Shown here one piece after another: positions 16,270 to 24,821 of a stretch of DNA of 64,000 bases. Where the stretch lies: contig CABQKA010000009.1 of NCBI GenBank assembly GCA_902464615.1, forward strand, positions 1 through 64,000, given 5' to 3'. The number at the start of each line of letters is the position of its first letter. Within the stretch, counting starts at the first letter, position 1. A program made the position numbers and the translations under genes. The stretch comes from an uncultured Prevotella sp. (GTDB lineage Bacteria > Bacteroidota > Bacteroidia > Bacteroidales > Bacteroidaceae). The notes below the pieces were generated by a model. That model had not been told where the DNA came from. It saw nothing but the letters and a program-made list of their open reading frames with translations, and made no database searches.

Positions 16270-18024
16270 TTAAAGTTCTACGTTCTGCGTGCGTACAGCC
16301 CAGGAGAGCACGTTGATCTCTACGGAGATGTAAGCCTGCGTCGGGTCGTCCGGACCGGTTACTTCTTCGATGATCGGGTCGCCAAGGTTGCTGATGCCCG
16401 TCACGTTCACCCTGTACCAGTTGTTGCGGAGCACACCGTAACGGCCGAGCCAGTTGTTCTCTGCATTCGGTGCGGGATAAGAGTCAGATCCGGTCTGCGA
16501 CCACGGTGTCAGGTCGTCGCCGAAGTGCTTAATGAGTACAGGATAGTAAGACACACCACCCTTGTAGCATTCGATGCCCAAGTCGGTAGCATTCTGCACA
16601 CCTGCCTGGTAAGCAGTACCACCTGCAGCAAGCACTTCCGGAATCACGCCACCATCAAACTTAGCAGCGGCATCGTCGGCATAAGTCACGCCCGTAACGG
16701 TCCATGTCCCGGCCTGATCCGTGCTGTATGTCACAGCTTCAATGTCGTCATTGGTAAACGTCTGGTTAGCCTGCAAGTTAGCCGTCAAAGCAGCGGTTAC
16801 CGCGGGGTCGGCAATGAAAGCGGCCTTTGCGTGCTCGTCAAGGTTTGCCTTGGTATAAGTCGTGGTACGCGTATTGCCCAACGTAAAGAAGTCGCTACCG
16901 TCACCAATCGTAGCCTTCACGTAAACCGTCGTCGTGAGGTCTTTGTTCATGTGAGCCACGTCGAACGTATTCTCCAAGCAATACTTCACGCTACCAACAG
17001 CTGCGAATTCAGAATCGGCAGGTCTTGCGTTCAGTCTATGCAGTCCCGTCTGCTGGTCTGCATAGTTCGGGTCCGTAGCCCAATAAGTGCGGTAACCGGC
17101 GCCCGTGGCGACTTCGCTTGTGCCGATAAAGCGGAAACCATTATTTTCGTTCTGGTATCCCCACCAGCCGCTGGCCGTATTGGCGTTGCGCGTCACGTAA
17201 GAAGTCATGTTGGTTTTGTCGAGCGCCCAGCCATTGATGGTCCATGCCAAATTACCAGCGGTCGGCAGCGTACCCGAGTTAGTCGTAGCCGTTACTTCCA
17301 CTTTAGCCACGGCACGCTCTACATACACTTCGGCTGCGGGGTTGCTGGCGGCCTCAGCTTCGGTGCTGTAAATTTGGTTGTTAAGCGAAGTCAGCGTGCT
17401 GACGGTCCCCTGGAAATCGGCTGCGCCCACAGCGCTGGCCAACGGCGCATTCGTCATGAAGAAACCGTTCGCACTGCCGGCTATGGAAGTCACGTCGCCA
17501 TTGGCCATGGTCATGGTCTTGGCCTGGAATTCCTGGAACGTACCGGTAAAGGCACTGGGCTCGCCTGCAAAAGTCAGCGTGTTCGATTCGTCCACCGTCA
17601 TCACGCCTCCCGTGTTCAAAGCCACGAGGGCATAAGCTTCAGCGCCGTTCACCTGATTGATGGCTTGCGTGAGCTGCACGGTAGAAGTAATCTGGTTGGG
17701 ATCGTCGTCCACCCCGCCAAACGTCGGGAGCGTCAGGTTGTAAGCACCTTGAAGCCTGGCACTGGCCTCATCGGCCCCGGCGAACACCAGGAGAACGGCG
17801 TTTTTCACGTCGTACTCCTCGGGCGTACCGTCGTCGAAGACGTCGTTCGGGGCACGGTTAAGGGTTGCTTTCTCCTTCGGGAGGTTGATGGCGAGGCTGA
17901 CATAGCCTTTGCCTTCCGCATTCCACTGGGGATTGTCGCCCGCCGTGGGCACCACATCGTCGTTGGAGCAAGCGCCAAGCGCCAGTGCCAGAGCGGCTGC
18001 GGGTAACAAATAAATCTTTTTCAT
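16270..18024 (-). CDS. Mfa1-like major fimbrillin
   Basis: A 584-residue lipoprotein precursor, lipobox LGACS with cysteine at residue 19, followed by an acidic linker. In P. gingivalis, Mfa1 is lipidated, exported and then cut after an arginine to free the groove that accepts a neighbour's strand. A fitting site here is Arg57 in ATLNR-APNDV. The C-terminus shows the family features: WLGRYGVLRNNWYRVNVTGI, then a final strand YISVEINVLSWAVRTQNVEL that should serve as donor strand. It has the most even, repetitive small-residue composition (A, T, N, G) of the cluster, as expected for a shaft protein. The Mfa2-like anchor gene lies downstream. Confidence 0.9.
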   Translation of the reverse strand: MKKIYLLPAAALALALGACSNDDVVPTAGDNPQWNAEGKGYVSLAINLPKEKATLNRAPNDVFDDGTPEEYDVKNAVLLVFAGADEASARLQGAYNLTLPTFGGVDDDPNQITSTVQLTQAINQVNGAEAYALVALNTGGVMTVDESNTLTFAGEPSAFTGTFQEFQAKTMTMANGDVTSIAGSANGFFMTNAPLASAVGAADFQGTVSTLTSLNNQIYSTEAEAASNPAAEVYVERAVAKVEVTATTNSGTLPTAGNLAWTINGWALDKTNMTSYVTRNANTASGWWGYQNENNGFRFIGTSEVATGAGYRTYWATDPNYADQQTGLHRLNARPADSEFAAVGSVKYCLENTFDVAHMNKDLTTTVYVKATIGDGSDFFTLGNTRTTTYTKANLDEHAKAAFIADPAVTAALTANLQANQTFTNDDIEAVTYSTDQAGTWTVTGVTYADDAAAKFDGGVIPEVLAAGGTAYQAGVQNATDLGIECYKGGVSYYPVLIKHFGDDLTPWSQTGSDSYPAPNAENNWLGRYGVLRNNWYRVNVTGISNLGDPIIEEVTGPDDPTQAYISVEINVLSWAVRTQNVEL

Positions 18025-18055
18025 GTGAGAAAAATGTTAGTTAATAAAATAGAGT

Positions 18056-19471
18056 TTAGAAATCGTTCAAATTCTTGAGATTCTCGGCCGCTTCGGGCAC
18101 ACCGGCATCGGCAGCTTGCCTGAAGAAGGCACGGGCCTCCTCCGTGCGGCCTTCCTGCATGGCCAGCACGCCACGCGCATGAACGGCCTGCGGCGTGTTG
18201 CCGGCCTTGTCCAAATAGCGGCGGGCCGCTTCATAATTTTTGACAGAAAGGGCTGCACAGGCGGCGTTGAGGTTGGCCGTCGGGTCGTCCGGGAACATGC
18301 GGACGGCAATCTGGAACACCTCGTTGAACTCCGCGCTGCCCGGCTCGTAAGTCTGCGCTACGAGGAACATTTCCTCGAGCGAAAGCTGCTGCGGCTTCGT
18401 GTGGAGCAGTTCCTTGGCCTCTTCGACGGAGAAGGCACGCACATGATAGTGTACCACGTAGTCGGAATGGCGCAGAGCGGGATACCACGTATCGAGCATG
18501 AAACGGTATTCTTCGGGATAGGTGGACTTGATTTTCCACTCCTTCGGGTCCGGCTCCAGACTGACGTCGTCGATGAGCGCCAGGATTTCCTTGCCGTGCT
18601 CCAGATTGCCATCGGCTACGCGCTTACGCAAGCCGTCCCAGTCCTCGGGCGTGGAAGTGACGTGGAAAAGGCTGTTATCCAGTTGTACCAGACGGCGCAC
18701 GTAGTCAGTCAGCGTGCGGGCGCGGTTCTCGGCCAGCCAGGTATTGTGCTCATACGTGCCTTCGGGCGAAGCGTAGCCATGGATCTCGATGCTGGTGATG
18801 CTGGTGTTCTTATCCTCCTTGACCACGTTGATGGTCTGGAGAATCTTCTGCAGCTCAGCAGGGTTGTTGCGGTAGTCGGGATGCAGTTCGATGCGGTCCA
18901 CGGGGAAGTCGATGAAGGCCTGTCCGCGCATCTCGCGGTCCTTCACCGCCTCGGCCTGCGGGCGTATGAAAGCCAGCAGCGGAGTGCGCAGACGGCGCAC
19001 GACGGTGCGGTTCTGGTCCATGAGGTCGCCGCAGCCGCAGAGGTCCTCGTAGATGGCCACGTCGGCGTTCTGCATCCACTCCTCATAGGGGACGACAGCG
19101 GCATAGTGTACGGTCTGCGCCGTCTCGTTCTTGCGGCGCACGACGGTGGTCTGCGCGGAGTATTGCTTGTAGTCGTTGCGCTCGTACATAATCTGCTGCT
19201 TGCGGCCGTTGATGACGACCGGCTCGAGGAAACGCTCCTCCTCGCCGTTGCGGACGATGGGGGTGAAGACGAAGCGCATGTTGGAAGGTAGCTCGAGGGA
19301 GTCGAGCACGAGGTCCATGTTGACGACAAGGTTATTGTCCGTGTGCTCCACCTTCGTGTTCTGCACGGCAATCTGCCGGGCGGCAATCTGTTTGCCGGCC
19401 ACACTCTGTGCCTGTGCGGCACTGGCGGCAAAGGCGGCGCAGAGGGCGAAAAGCATATATTTCTGATTCAT
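18056..19471 (-). CDS. DUF3868 / OmpA-like / TPR protein of the fimbrial locus
   Basis: A 471-residue exported protein with a type I signal peptide (..SAAQAQS, residues 1-22). Residues of about 25-140 match the DUF3868 type, an N-terminal beta domain found next to Mfa-type fimbrial genes. Residues of about 184-262 form an OmpA-like peptidoglycan-binding fold (IEIHGYASPEGTYEHN..LAENRARTLTDYV). The C-terminus is TPR-like (NLNAACAALSVKNYEAARRY; ARGVLAMQEGRTEEARAFF). A periplasmic or outer-membrane role that ties the fimbrial machinery to the cell wall is likely but inferred. It is encoded 21 bases after the DUF3575 gene and 31 bases before the major subunit. Confidence 0.85.
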   Translation of the reverse strand: MNQKYMLFALCAAFAASAAQAQSVAGKQIAARQIAVQNTKVEHTDNNLVVNMDLVLDSLELPSNMRFVFTPIVRNGEEERFLEPVVINGRKQQIMYERNDYKQYSAQTTVVRRKNETAQTVHYAAVVPYEEWMQNADVAIYEDLCGCGDLMDQNRTVVRRLRTPLLAFIRPQAEAVKDREMRGQAFIDFPVDRIELHPDYRNNPAELQKILQTINVVKEDKNTSITSIEIHGYASPEGTYEHNTWLAENRARTLTDYVRRLVQLDNSLFHVTSTPEDWDGLRKRVADGNLEHGKEILALIDDVSLEPDPKEWKIKSTYPEEYRFMLDTWYPALRHSDYVVHYHVRAFSVEEAKELLHTKPQQLSLEEMFLVAQTYEPGSAEFNEVFQIAVRMFPDDPTANLNAACAALSVKNYEAARRYLDKAGNTPQAVHARGVLAMQEGRTEEARAFFRQAADAGVPEAAENLKNLNDF

Positions 19472-19492
19472 ATCTTCCTCCGATTATATGGG

Positions 19493-20068
19493 TTAGAAAA
19501 TGTAAAGAAAGCTGAGCGCGGCCTTGGTGGGCCCGAAGTAGTTCTTGTGGCCCGAGCCCAGCCGCTCGCCGCAAACGCCGCAGCCGAAGCGGTCGTATTT
19601 CACGTAGTCGTAGCCGATGCCGATGGAAGCCTCGAAGTTCCAGTGCTTGGACATGGGCACCTGGTAGCCGACAGTGACACCGCCGCCGACGTACCAACCC
19701 TCGTAGCGGTGATCCTTCAACTTGTTGAAAAGCCCTGTGGGCAAGTCAATCTCGCCGACGTTGAACTCGCCGCCCATGGCATGTACGCCAAGGAACAGGC
19801 CGTTGAAACTCTGGCAGAACCAATAGCGGTACTCCGGCTGAAGCACCCAGTGACGCAGGCTCTTCCGCTCGGAGAAGGTCCAGGGATTGTACCCGTAGAA
19901 CAACTGCACGGAGTGCTTTTTGCCGAAAGATACTTCCGCTCCAATGTTTGGCGTGGTCGTAGCCCAATAAAGCACGTTAGTCTTTAACGCCACATTCTGG
20001 GCATGAAGGGACAGCGAGGCCAACCCCAGGAGCACGAATGTAAATAATGCGATTCTCCTTTTCATCAT
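19493..20068 (-). CDS. DUF3575 outer-membrane beta-barrel protein
   Basis: A DUF3575-family protein of about 191 residues with a signal peptide (MMKRRIALFTFVLLGLASLSLHA). It then shows the family motif ALKTNVLYWATTTPNIGAEVSF and alternating aromatic and glycine strands ending AALSFLYIF, as in outer-membrane barrels with a terminal aromatic residue. It is the first gene of the fimbrial operon, and DUF3575-DUF3868 pairs are typical heads of Mfa-type loci. The start is uncertain: ATG codons at 20068 and 20065 begin the positively charged n-region, while one at 20086 would add six residues. Its role may be secretion or assembly of the fimbria, by association only. Confidence 0.82.
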   Translation of the reverse strand: MMKRRIALFTFVLLGLASLSLHAQNVALKTNVLYWATTTPNIGAEVSFGKKHSVQLFYGYNPWTFSERKSLRHWVLQPEYRYWFCQSFNGLFLGVHAMGGEFNVGEIDLPTGLFNKLKDHRYEGWYVGGGVTVGYQVPMSKHWNFEASIGIGYDYVKYDRFGCGVCGERLGSGHKNYFGPTKAALSFLYIF

Positions 20069-20162
20069 TATGCTTGTTGTTATCATTTTTCCGTCATGTG
20101 CGCCGGCAGACATTCCCGGCGTGTCCATATATTTTGTTGAAGATGTGGCAGCCCTTCTGCGA

Positions 20163-20248
20163 CACGAGCCTTAGCCCAAAAGACACGAGCCTTAGCCCAA
20201 AAGATACGGGCCTTGGCCCCGCAAAGACAGGGCTTATCGCCGCACGGC
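20163..20248. repeat. 21-bp repeat array B in the fimbrial leader
   Basis: Four units start at 20170, 20191, 20212 and 20233, each exactly 21 bases after the last: CTTAGCCC, CTTAGCCC, CTTGGCCCC and CTTATCGCC. The first two units are nearly identical over 21 bases. The array lies inside the presumed 5' untranslated leader of the fimbrial operon. Confidence 0.85.
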
Positions 20249-20322
20249 TACTGCGTGCCGAAATGCGGAAGGCTTGCGCCGGACCGGATACGAGGGGAGC
20301 GCCGCTATTTTTCTGCGGCAAA

Positions 20323-20369
20323 CCTGTGGACACTACGACCAAAAACAAAAACACTGCAACGTCCACAGG
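20323..20369. repeat. 9-bp inverted repeat in the fimbrial leader
   Basis: CCTGTGGAC at 20323-20331 and GTCCACAGG at 20361-20369 are perfect inverted repeats separated by 29 bases rich in A and C. They could form a hairpin in the leader RNA or be a protein-binding site. Confidence 0.5.
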
Positions 20370-20608
20370 CGCAGAGACGCCGGCCTCCTTTCCAGGCAGG
20401 AGTTCCCTGCAACCGGACAGCTCGACATTCTTCTCATCGTGTAAAGTATGGTATCGGAGTCAGTGCTTCACATCTCTACATTGCTTTTCTCTGGACTGAA
20501 AGGCCGATACCGCGCAGACGCCGCGCCGGCGTCCGGTACGAGACACAGCGGGGCAGGCTGGATTTTTCATATCGTGGAGCCTCAGGGTCTCGGGTTTGTT
20601 TCTTGCTG

Positions 20609-20639
20609 CAAATTTATCCTACAAAAATTAACTAACAAA
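20609..20639 (-). promoter_or_regulatory. strong promoter of the fimbrial operon
   Basis: On the minus strand, TTTG (20636-20639) is followed after exactly 19 bases by TAAATTTG (20609-20616), an ideal Bacteroidota promoter. It points at the fimbrial operon and would give a leader of about 530-540 bases before the start near 20068. No nearer promoter was found. Confidence 0.75.
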
Positions 20640-20655
20640 ATGTTTCCATAAAATA

Positions 20656-20665
20656 CCCCCCCCCC
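20656..20665. repeat. homopolymer tract of ten C (G on the fimbrial coding strand)
   Basis: Ten consecutive C residues at 20656-20665, read as G10 on the minus strand, end 16 bases upstream of the -33 box of the fimbrial promoter. I noticed no comparable homopolymer of G or C elsewhere in the window. Confidence 0.9.
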
Positions 20666-20826
20666 ATTTTAGATACTTTAACCAGTTTGTTAATATAACA
20701 CAACACCCTTTACATGTAACCCCTGCTTTCCGTTACTATATAATATAATAGGAGTGGTGCGAAGCCGCGCGGCGGGAAAGGCGCGCATTTTACCTCTTGT
20801 CCGGCGGGCGTTTCGCAAGAAATCCG

Positions 20827-20834
20827 TACCTTTG
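20827..20834 (+). promoter_or_regulatory. -7 box for the carboxynorspermidine dehydrogenase operon
   Basis: TACCTTTG matches TAnnTTTG and lies about 50 bases before the ATG at 20883. No well-spaced -33 TTTG is seen. Confidence 0.55.
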
Positions 20835-20882
20835 TAGCAAACTATCATCCATCATTACCAAAACCCCAAAGAAGCGACAAAA

Positions 20883-22076
20883 ATGGGTAAAGTCATCATC
20901 ATCGGCGCCGGGGGCGTGGCCACCGTAGCCGCCCACAAGGTTGCCAAGAACACCGACGTGTTCAGTGAAATCATGATTGCAAGCCGCACGCAGTCCAAGT
21001 GCGACGCCATTGTCAAAGCCATAGACCGCCCGGACATCCGCACGGCCCAGGTGGACGCCGACAGCGTGGACCAACTGGTACGCCTTTTCGATGAGTTCCG
21101 TCCGGACCTGGTCATGAACCTGGCCTTGCCTTATCAGGACCTGACCATCATGGAAGCCTGCCTGCGCTGCGGCTGCTCCTACCTGGACACGGCCAACTAT
21201 GAACCGAAGGACGAAGCCCACTTTGAATACTCCTGGCAATGGGCCTACAAGGAACGCTTCGAGCAGGCAGGCCTGACGGCCATCCTCGGCTGCGGCTTCG
21301 ACCCGGGCGTGACGAGCATCTTCACGGCCTACGCCGCCAAGCACCACTTCGACGAAATCCAGTACCTGGACATCGTGGACTGCAACGCGGGCGACCACCA
21401 CAAGGCCTTCGCCACCAACTTCAACCCGGAAATCAACATCCGCGAAATCACGCAGAAGGGTCTCTATTGGGAAGACGGCAAGTGGATAGAAACCGATCCG
21501 CTCGCCATACACCGTCCCCTTAACTACCCGAACATCGGGCCGCGCGAAAGCTACCTGCTCCACCACGAGGAGCTGGAAAGCCTGGTGAAAAACTACCCCA
21601 CCATCCGCCGCGCCCGCTTCTGGATGACTTTCGGGGAAGCATACCTCACCCACCTGCGCGTCATCCAGGACATCGGTATGGCCAGCATCAAGCCTATCCT
21701 CTATGAAGGCAAGGAGATTGTCCCCCTGCAATTCCTTAAAGCCGTGCTGCCCAACCCGCAGGACCTGGGCGAGAACTACACGGGCGAAACAAGCATAGGC
21801 TGCCGCATACGCGGCCTGAAGGACGGGAAGGAGCGCACGTACTACGTCTACAACAACTGCTCGCACCACGACGCCTACGTGGAAACAGGCATGCAGGGTG
21901 TGAGCTACACGACGGGCGTCCCGGCCTGCATCGGCGCACGGATGTTCATGCTCGGCCTGTGGAAGCGCCCAGGCGTATGGAACGTGGAAGAGTTCGACCC
22001 GGACCCCTTCATGGCGGAACTGAACAAGCAGGGGTTGCCCTGGCACGAAGAGTTCGACGGCGACCTGGAGCTTTAA
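20883..22076 (+). CDS. carboxynorspermidine dehydrogenase (saccharopine dehydrogenase family)
   Basis: A 397-residue NAD(P)-dependent dehydrogenase of the saccharopine dehydrogenase superfamily. The Rossmann motif IIIGAGGVATVAAHKVA is at the N-terminus, followed by VMNLALPYQDLTIMEACL and ILGCGFDPGVTSIFTAYA. This matches carboxynorspermidine dehydrogenase, which condenses aspartate semialdehyde with a diamine in the alternative polyamine route used by gut Bacteroidota. The partner carboxynorspermidine decarboxylase gene is not in the window. It is the first of five same-direction genes with gaps of 30-61 bases, ending with recA and a lipoprotein. A saccharopine reductase role in lysine metabolism is the less likely alternative. 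Confidence 0.88.
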   Translation: MGKVIIIGAGGVATVAAHKVAKNTDVFSEIMIASRTQSKCDAIVKAIDRPDIRTAQVDADSVDQLVRLFDEFRPDLVMNLALPYQDLTIMEACLRCGCSYLDTANYEPKDEAHFEYSWQWAYKERFEQAGLTAILGCGFDPGVTSIFTAYAAKHHFDEIQYLDIVDCNAGDHHKAFATNFNPEINIREITQKGLYWEDGKWIETDPLAIHRPLNYPNIGPRESYLLHHEELESLVKNYPTIRRARFWMTFGEAYLTHLRVIQDIGMASIKPILYEGKEIVPLQFLKAVLPNPQDLGENYTGETSIGCRIRGLKDGKERTYYVYNNCSHHDAYVETGMQGVSYTTGVPACIGARMFMLGLWKRPGVWNVEEFDPDPFMAELNKQGLPWHEEFDGDLEL

Positions 22077-22106
22077 GAAAACAGAGGGCATCCGGACAAG
22101 CGAACA

Positions 22107-23132
22107 ATGGCAGACGTTTACCGCTGGCTCAAATGGTTCGGCGCCGTGCGCAGCCCGCGCCTCAAACTGCTGGGGCTGTGGCTGCTGCACGTAACGGGGC
22201 GGCGCTATATAGGCGTATTCCTCGACCCGGTGCTGGCATGCAACCTGCGCTGCCGCATGTGCTACTTCAGCGACGCGGCGCAGCGCGACCGCCTGAAAGG
22301 ACGGATGACGCAGGAGGAAATCACGGCATTGGGGCGGGCACTGTTCCCGCGGGCGCTGAAACTGCAGATCGGCTGCGGCGCCGAGCCTACGCTGTGCCCT
22401 TTCCTGGAAGACATCGTCAGACTGGGCAAGCGGGAAGGCGTACCACATATCTCGCTCACGACCAACGGACAACTGCTGGACGAGAAACTGCTGGACCGCC
22501 TGGCCGCGGCAGGACTCGACGAGCTGACGCTCTCGGCCCACGGGCTTACCGCCGCCACCTACGAGCGCCTGATGACAGGGGCGCGCTTCGACCGCTTCAC
22601 CGGCGTGCTCGAATCCGTGCGGCGCGTCCGTGAACGGTGGCCGGCGCTGCGCCTGCGCATCAACTACACACTTTGCGCGGACAACGTGGAGGAACTCGCC
22701 CGCTTCGATGAAGTCGTTGCCCCGGCGCGCCCGGACGTGTTGCAGCTACGCCCCATCCAGCCATTGGGCGCGACGGCATACCACAACTTCTCACTCGAAG
22801 CAGTGGAAGCCGCATACGACCGCGTCATCGCGCCGCTCCTTGCCCGCTGCCGCGGGAAAGGCATCACCTGCCTGGTCCCGACACGGGCGCAGCTGGCCGA
22901 AGTAAACCAGCCGGACAACCCTCTCACCGAGGCTCTCGAAACCCTGGTCTACTGCAACCTGTCGCCGGCCTCACATTGGGAAGCCGGCTTCGACTGGCAA
23001 CGCGACACGTTCTGCAGCTATTGCCGCCGCACAAGGCGGGCGCGGCACATCCTCAGCCTCGCCCTGCGCCGCGATGCCGCACAGCCGGAAGAAAAAGGGC
23101 GCACAAAACCGCTCAACTACCGCGTGGACTGA
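22107..23132 (+). CDS. radical SAM protein
   Basis: A 341-residue radical SAM enzyme. The cluster motif CNLRCRMC gives Cys45, Cys49 and Cys52. It is followed by the SAM-binding glycine region (QIGCGAEPTL) and a conventional barrel (ISLTTNGQLLDEKLLDRLAAAGLDELTLSAHG). A C-terminal FCSYCRR and an earlier YCNLSP may hold an auxiliary cluster, as in SPASM- or twitch-type members, though spacing alone cannot prove that. The substrate is unknown. It sits 30 bases after carboxynorspermidine dehydrogenase and upstream of bcp and recA, an association that gives no clear function. Confidence 0.85.
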   Translation: MADVYRWLKWFGAVRSPRLKLLGLWLLHVTGRRYIGVFLDPVLACNLRCRMCYFSDAAQRDRLKGRMTQEEITALGRALFPRALKLQIGCGAEPTLCPFLEDIVRLGKREGVPHISLTTNGQLLDEKLLDRLAAAGLDELTLSAHGLTAATYERLMTGARFDRFTGVLESVRRVRERWPALRLRINYTLCADNVEELARFDEVVAPARPDVLQLRPIQPLGATAYHNFSLEAVEAAYDRVIAPLLARCRGKGITCLVPTRAQLAEVNQPDNPLTEALETLVYCNLSPASHWEAGFDWQRDTFCSYCRRTRRARHILSLALRRDAAQPEEKGRTKPLNYRVD

Positions 23133-23192
23133 CCGGAACACCGTAAGCCCGGCGGACGTCAGCACTACATCACCCTATTCAAAAACTATCAC

Positions 23193-23687
23193 ATGCAAAC
23201 AGGAGACCTCATCCCGGAAATACTGGGTACGGACGAAACGGGCCGCGAAGTACGCCGCGCGGATTTCGCAGGCCGCCGGTTCGTCCTCTACTTCTACCCC
23301 AAAGACAACACCGCGGGCTGCACCGCCGAGGCATGCAGCCTGCGCGACCACTACGACGCGCTGCGCGCCGCGGGGTGGGACGTCGTCGGTGTGAGTGCCG
23401 ACAGCGCCCGCTCCCATCAGAACTTCATCGCCCGCCACGGCCTGCCCTTCCGCCTCATCGCGGACACGGAGCACCAGCTGGCTGAAGCCTTCGGCACATG
23501 GGTGGAGAAACACATGTACGGCAGGACCTACATGGGCATGGCGCGGACAACGTTCCTCATCGGAGCGGACGGCCGCGTGGAACGCATCTACGCCGCCAAA
23601 CAGGTCAAGACCAAAACACACGGCGAACAACTGCTGCGCGACCTCGAAGCCCCGACGGAAACCCCGGAAAAGCCCGGGCAAGCCTGA
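23193..23687 (+). CDS. bcp: thioredoxin-dependent peroxiredoxin Bcp
   Basis: A 164-residue atypical two-cysteine peroxiredoxin of the BCP/PrxQ type. The active site YFYPKDNTAGCTAEACSLRD gives peroxidatic Cys43 and resolving Cys48, five residues apart as in E. coli Bcp. It reduces hydrogen and organic peroxides using thioredoxin in the cytoplasm. It lies 60 bases after the radical SAM gene and 53 before recA; bcp next to recA is, from memory, a recurrent Bacteroidales arrangement. The last 12 residues (PTETPEKPGQA) are a short low-complexity extension. Confidence 0.95.
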   Translation: MQTGDLIPEILGTDETGREVRRADFAGRRFVLYFYPKDNTAGCTAEACSLRDHYDALRAAGWDVVGVSADSARSHQNFIARHGLPFRLIADTEHQLAEAFGTWVEKHMYGRTYMGMARTTFLIGADGRVERIYAAKQVKTKTHGEQLLRDLEAPTETPEKPGQA

Positions 23688-23740
23688 CACCAACCCGCGC
23701 GGCCCTACCCCGCCGCGCCCCACGAACACAACAAACCAAC

Positions 23741-24763
23741 ATGGCAAAGAAAGAAGAAGAACAGACAAACGGCGTGAGCGAGAAGCTCAAAGCCCTCCAG
23801 GCCGCCATGGCCAAGATAGAAAAGGACTTCGGTAAAGGGTCCATCATGAAGCTCGGGGACGAGCAGGTGGAAAACGTCGAAGTAATCCCCACGGGCAGCA
23901 TCGCGCTCGACGCCGCCCTGGGTGTAGGCGGCTACCCGAAAGGCCGCATCATTGAAATCTTCGGCCCGGAAAGCTCCGGAAAGACAACGCTGGCCATCCA
24001 CGCCATAGCCGAAGCGCAAAAGGCAGGAGGCATCGCCGCCTTCATCGACGCGGAGCACGCCTTCGACCGCTTCTACGCCGCAAAACTGGGCGTCAACGTG
24101 GACGAACTGCTCATCTCGCAACCGGACAACGGCGAACAGGCCCTCGAAATCGCCGACCAGCTCATCCGCTCGTCCGCCATCGACATTATCGTCATCGACT
24201 CCGTGGCCGCCCTGACCCCCAAGGCCGAAATCGAGGGCGACATGGGCGACAACAAGGTGGGACTCCAAGCCAGGCTGATGAGCCAGGCCCTGCGCAAGCT
24301 CACCTCGACCATCAGCAAGACGAACACGACGTGCATCTTCATCAACCAGCTGCGCGAGAAAATCGGCATCATGTTCGGCAACCCGGAAACCACGACGGGC
24401 GGCAACGCGCTGAAATTCTATGCCAGCGTGCGCCTTGACATCCGCCGCGTCACGACCATCAAAGACGGCGACCAGCCCATCGGCAACCAGGTGCGCGTCA
24501 AAGTCGTCAAGAACAAAGTGGCGCCCCCATTCCGCAAGGCGGAGTTCGAGATTACCTTCGGCGAAGGCATCTCCCACATCGGCGAAGTCGTAGACCTCGG
24601 TACGGAGCTGGGCATTCTCAAGAAAAGCGGCTCGTGGTTCAGCTACGGCGACACCCGTCTGGGGCAAGGCCGCGACGCCGTGAAGCGCGTCATCCAGGAC
24701 AACCCGGAGCTGTGCGAAGAGATCGAAGCCCAAATCAAAGACGCTCTGAAAGAACAGCCATAA
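23741..24763 (+). CDS. recA: recombinase RecA
   Basis: A 340-residue RecA. Walker A is GPESSGKT at residues 75-82, Walker B is IDIIVIDSVAALTPKAEI, and the DNA-binding loops are present (EGDMGDNKVGLQARLMSQAL; FGNPETTTGGNAL). RecA forms ATP-dependent filaments on single-stranded DNA for homologous recombination and repair. The frame is open for 81 codons upstream within bcp, but ATG 23741 (MAKKEEEQTNG) gives the normal length. It is probably co-transcribed with bcp. No SOS box could be recognised, and none is expected by E. coli rules in this phylum. Confidence 0.98.
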   Translation: MAKKEEEQTNGVSEKLKALQAAMAKIEKDFGKGSIMKLGDEQVENVEVIPTGSIALDAALGVGGYPKGRIIEIFGPESSGKTTLAIHAIAEAQKAGGIAAFIDAEHAFDRFYAAKLGVNVDELLISQPDNGEQALEIADQLIRSSAIDIIVIDSVAALTPKAEIEGDMGDNKVGLQARLMSQALRKLTSTISKTNTTCIFINQLREKIGIMFGNPETTTGGNALKFYASVRLDIRRVTTIKDGDQPIGNQVRVKVVKNKVAPPFRKAEFEITFGEGISHIGEVVDLGTELGILKKSGSWFSYGDTRLGQGRDAVKRVIQDNPELCEEIEAQIKDALKEQP

Positions 24764-24821
24764 GCTCCTGACGGCACGTCCGCGGACCCGCCGAACGGCG
24801 TCAGGCCAACACGTACACACC

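Noticed and set aside
20094..20366. A 90-codon frame inside the fimbrial leader
   Set aside because: Its sequence is made largely from the 21-bp repeats (repeated FGLRLVS), so it is not a plausible protein.
20069..20882. Invertible promoter for the fimbrial locus
   Set aside because: I looked for inverted repeats flanking the promoter at 20609-20639 and found only short chance matches (for example 7 bp at 20122 and 20327, which do not span it), and no recombinase gene is nearby.
20790..22541. Minus-strand frame of 583 codons opposite carboxynorspermidine dehydrogenase
   Set aside because: It is a shadow of the clearly coding plus strand and has no recognisable domain.
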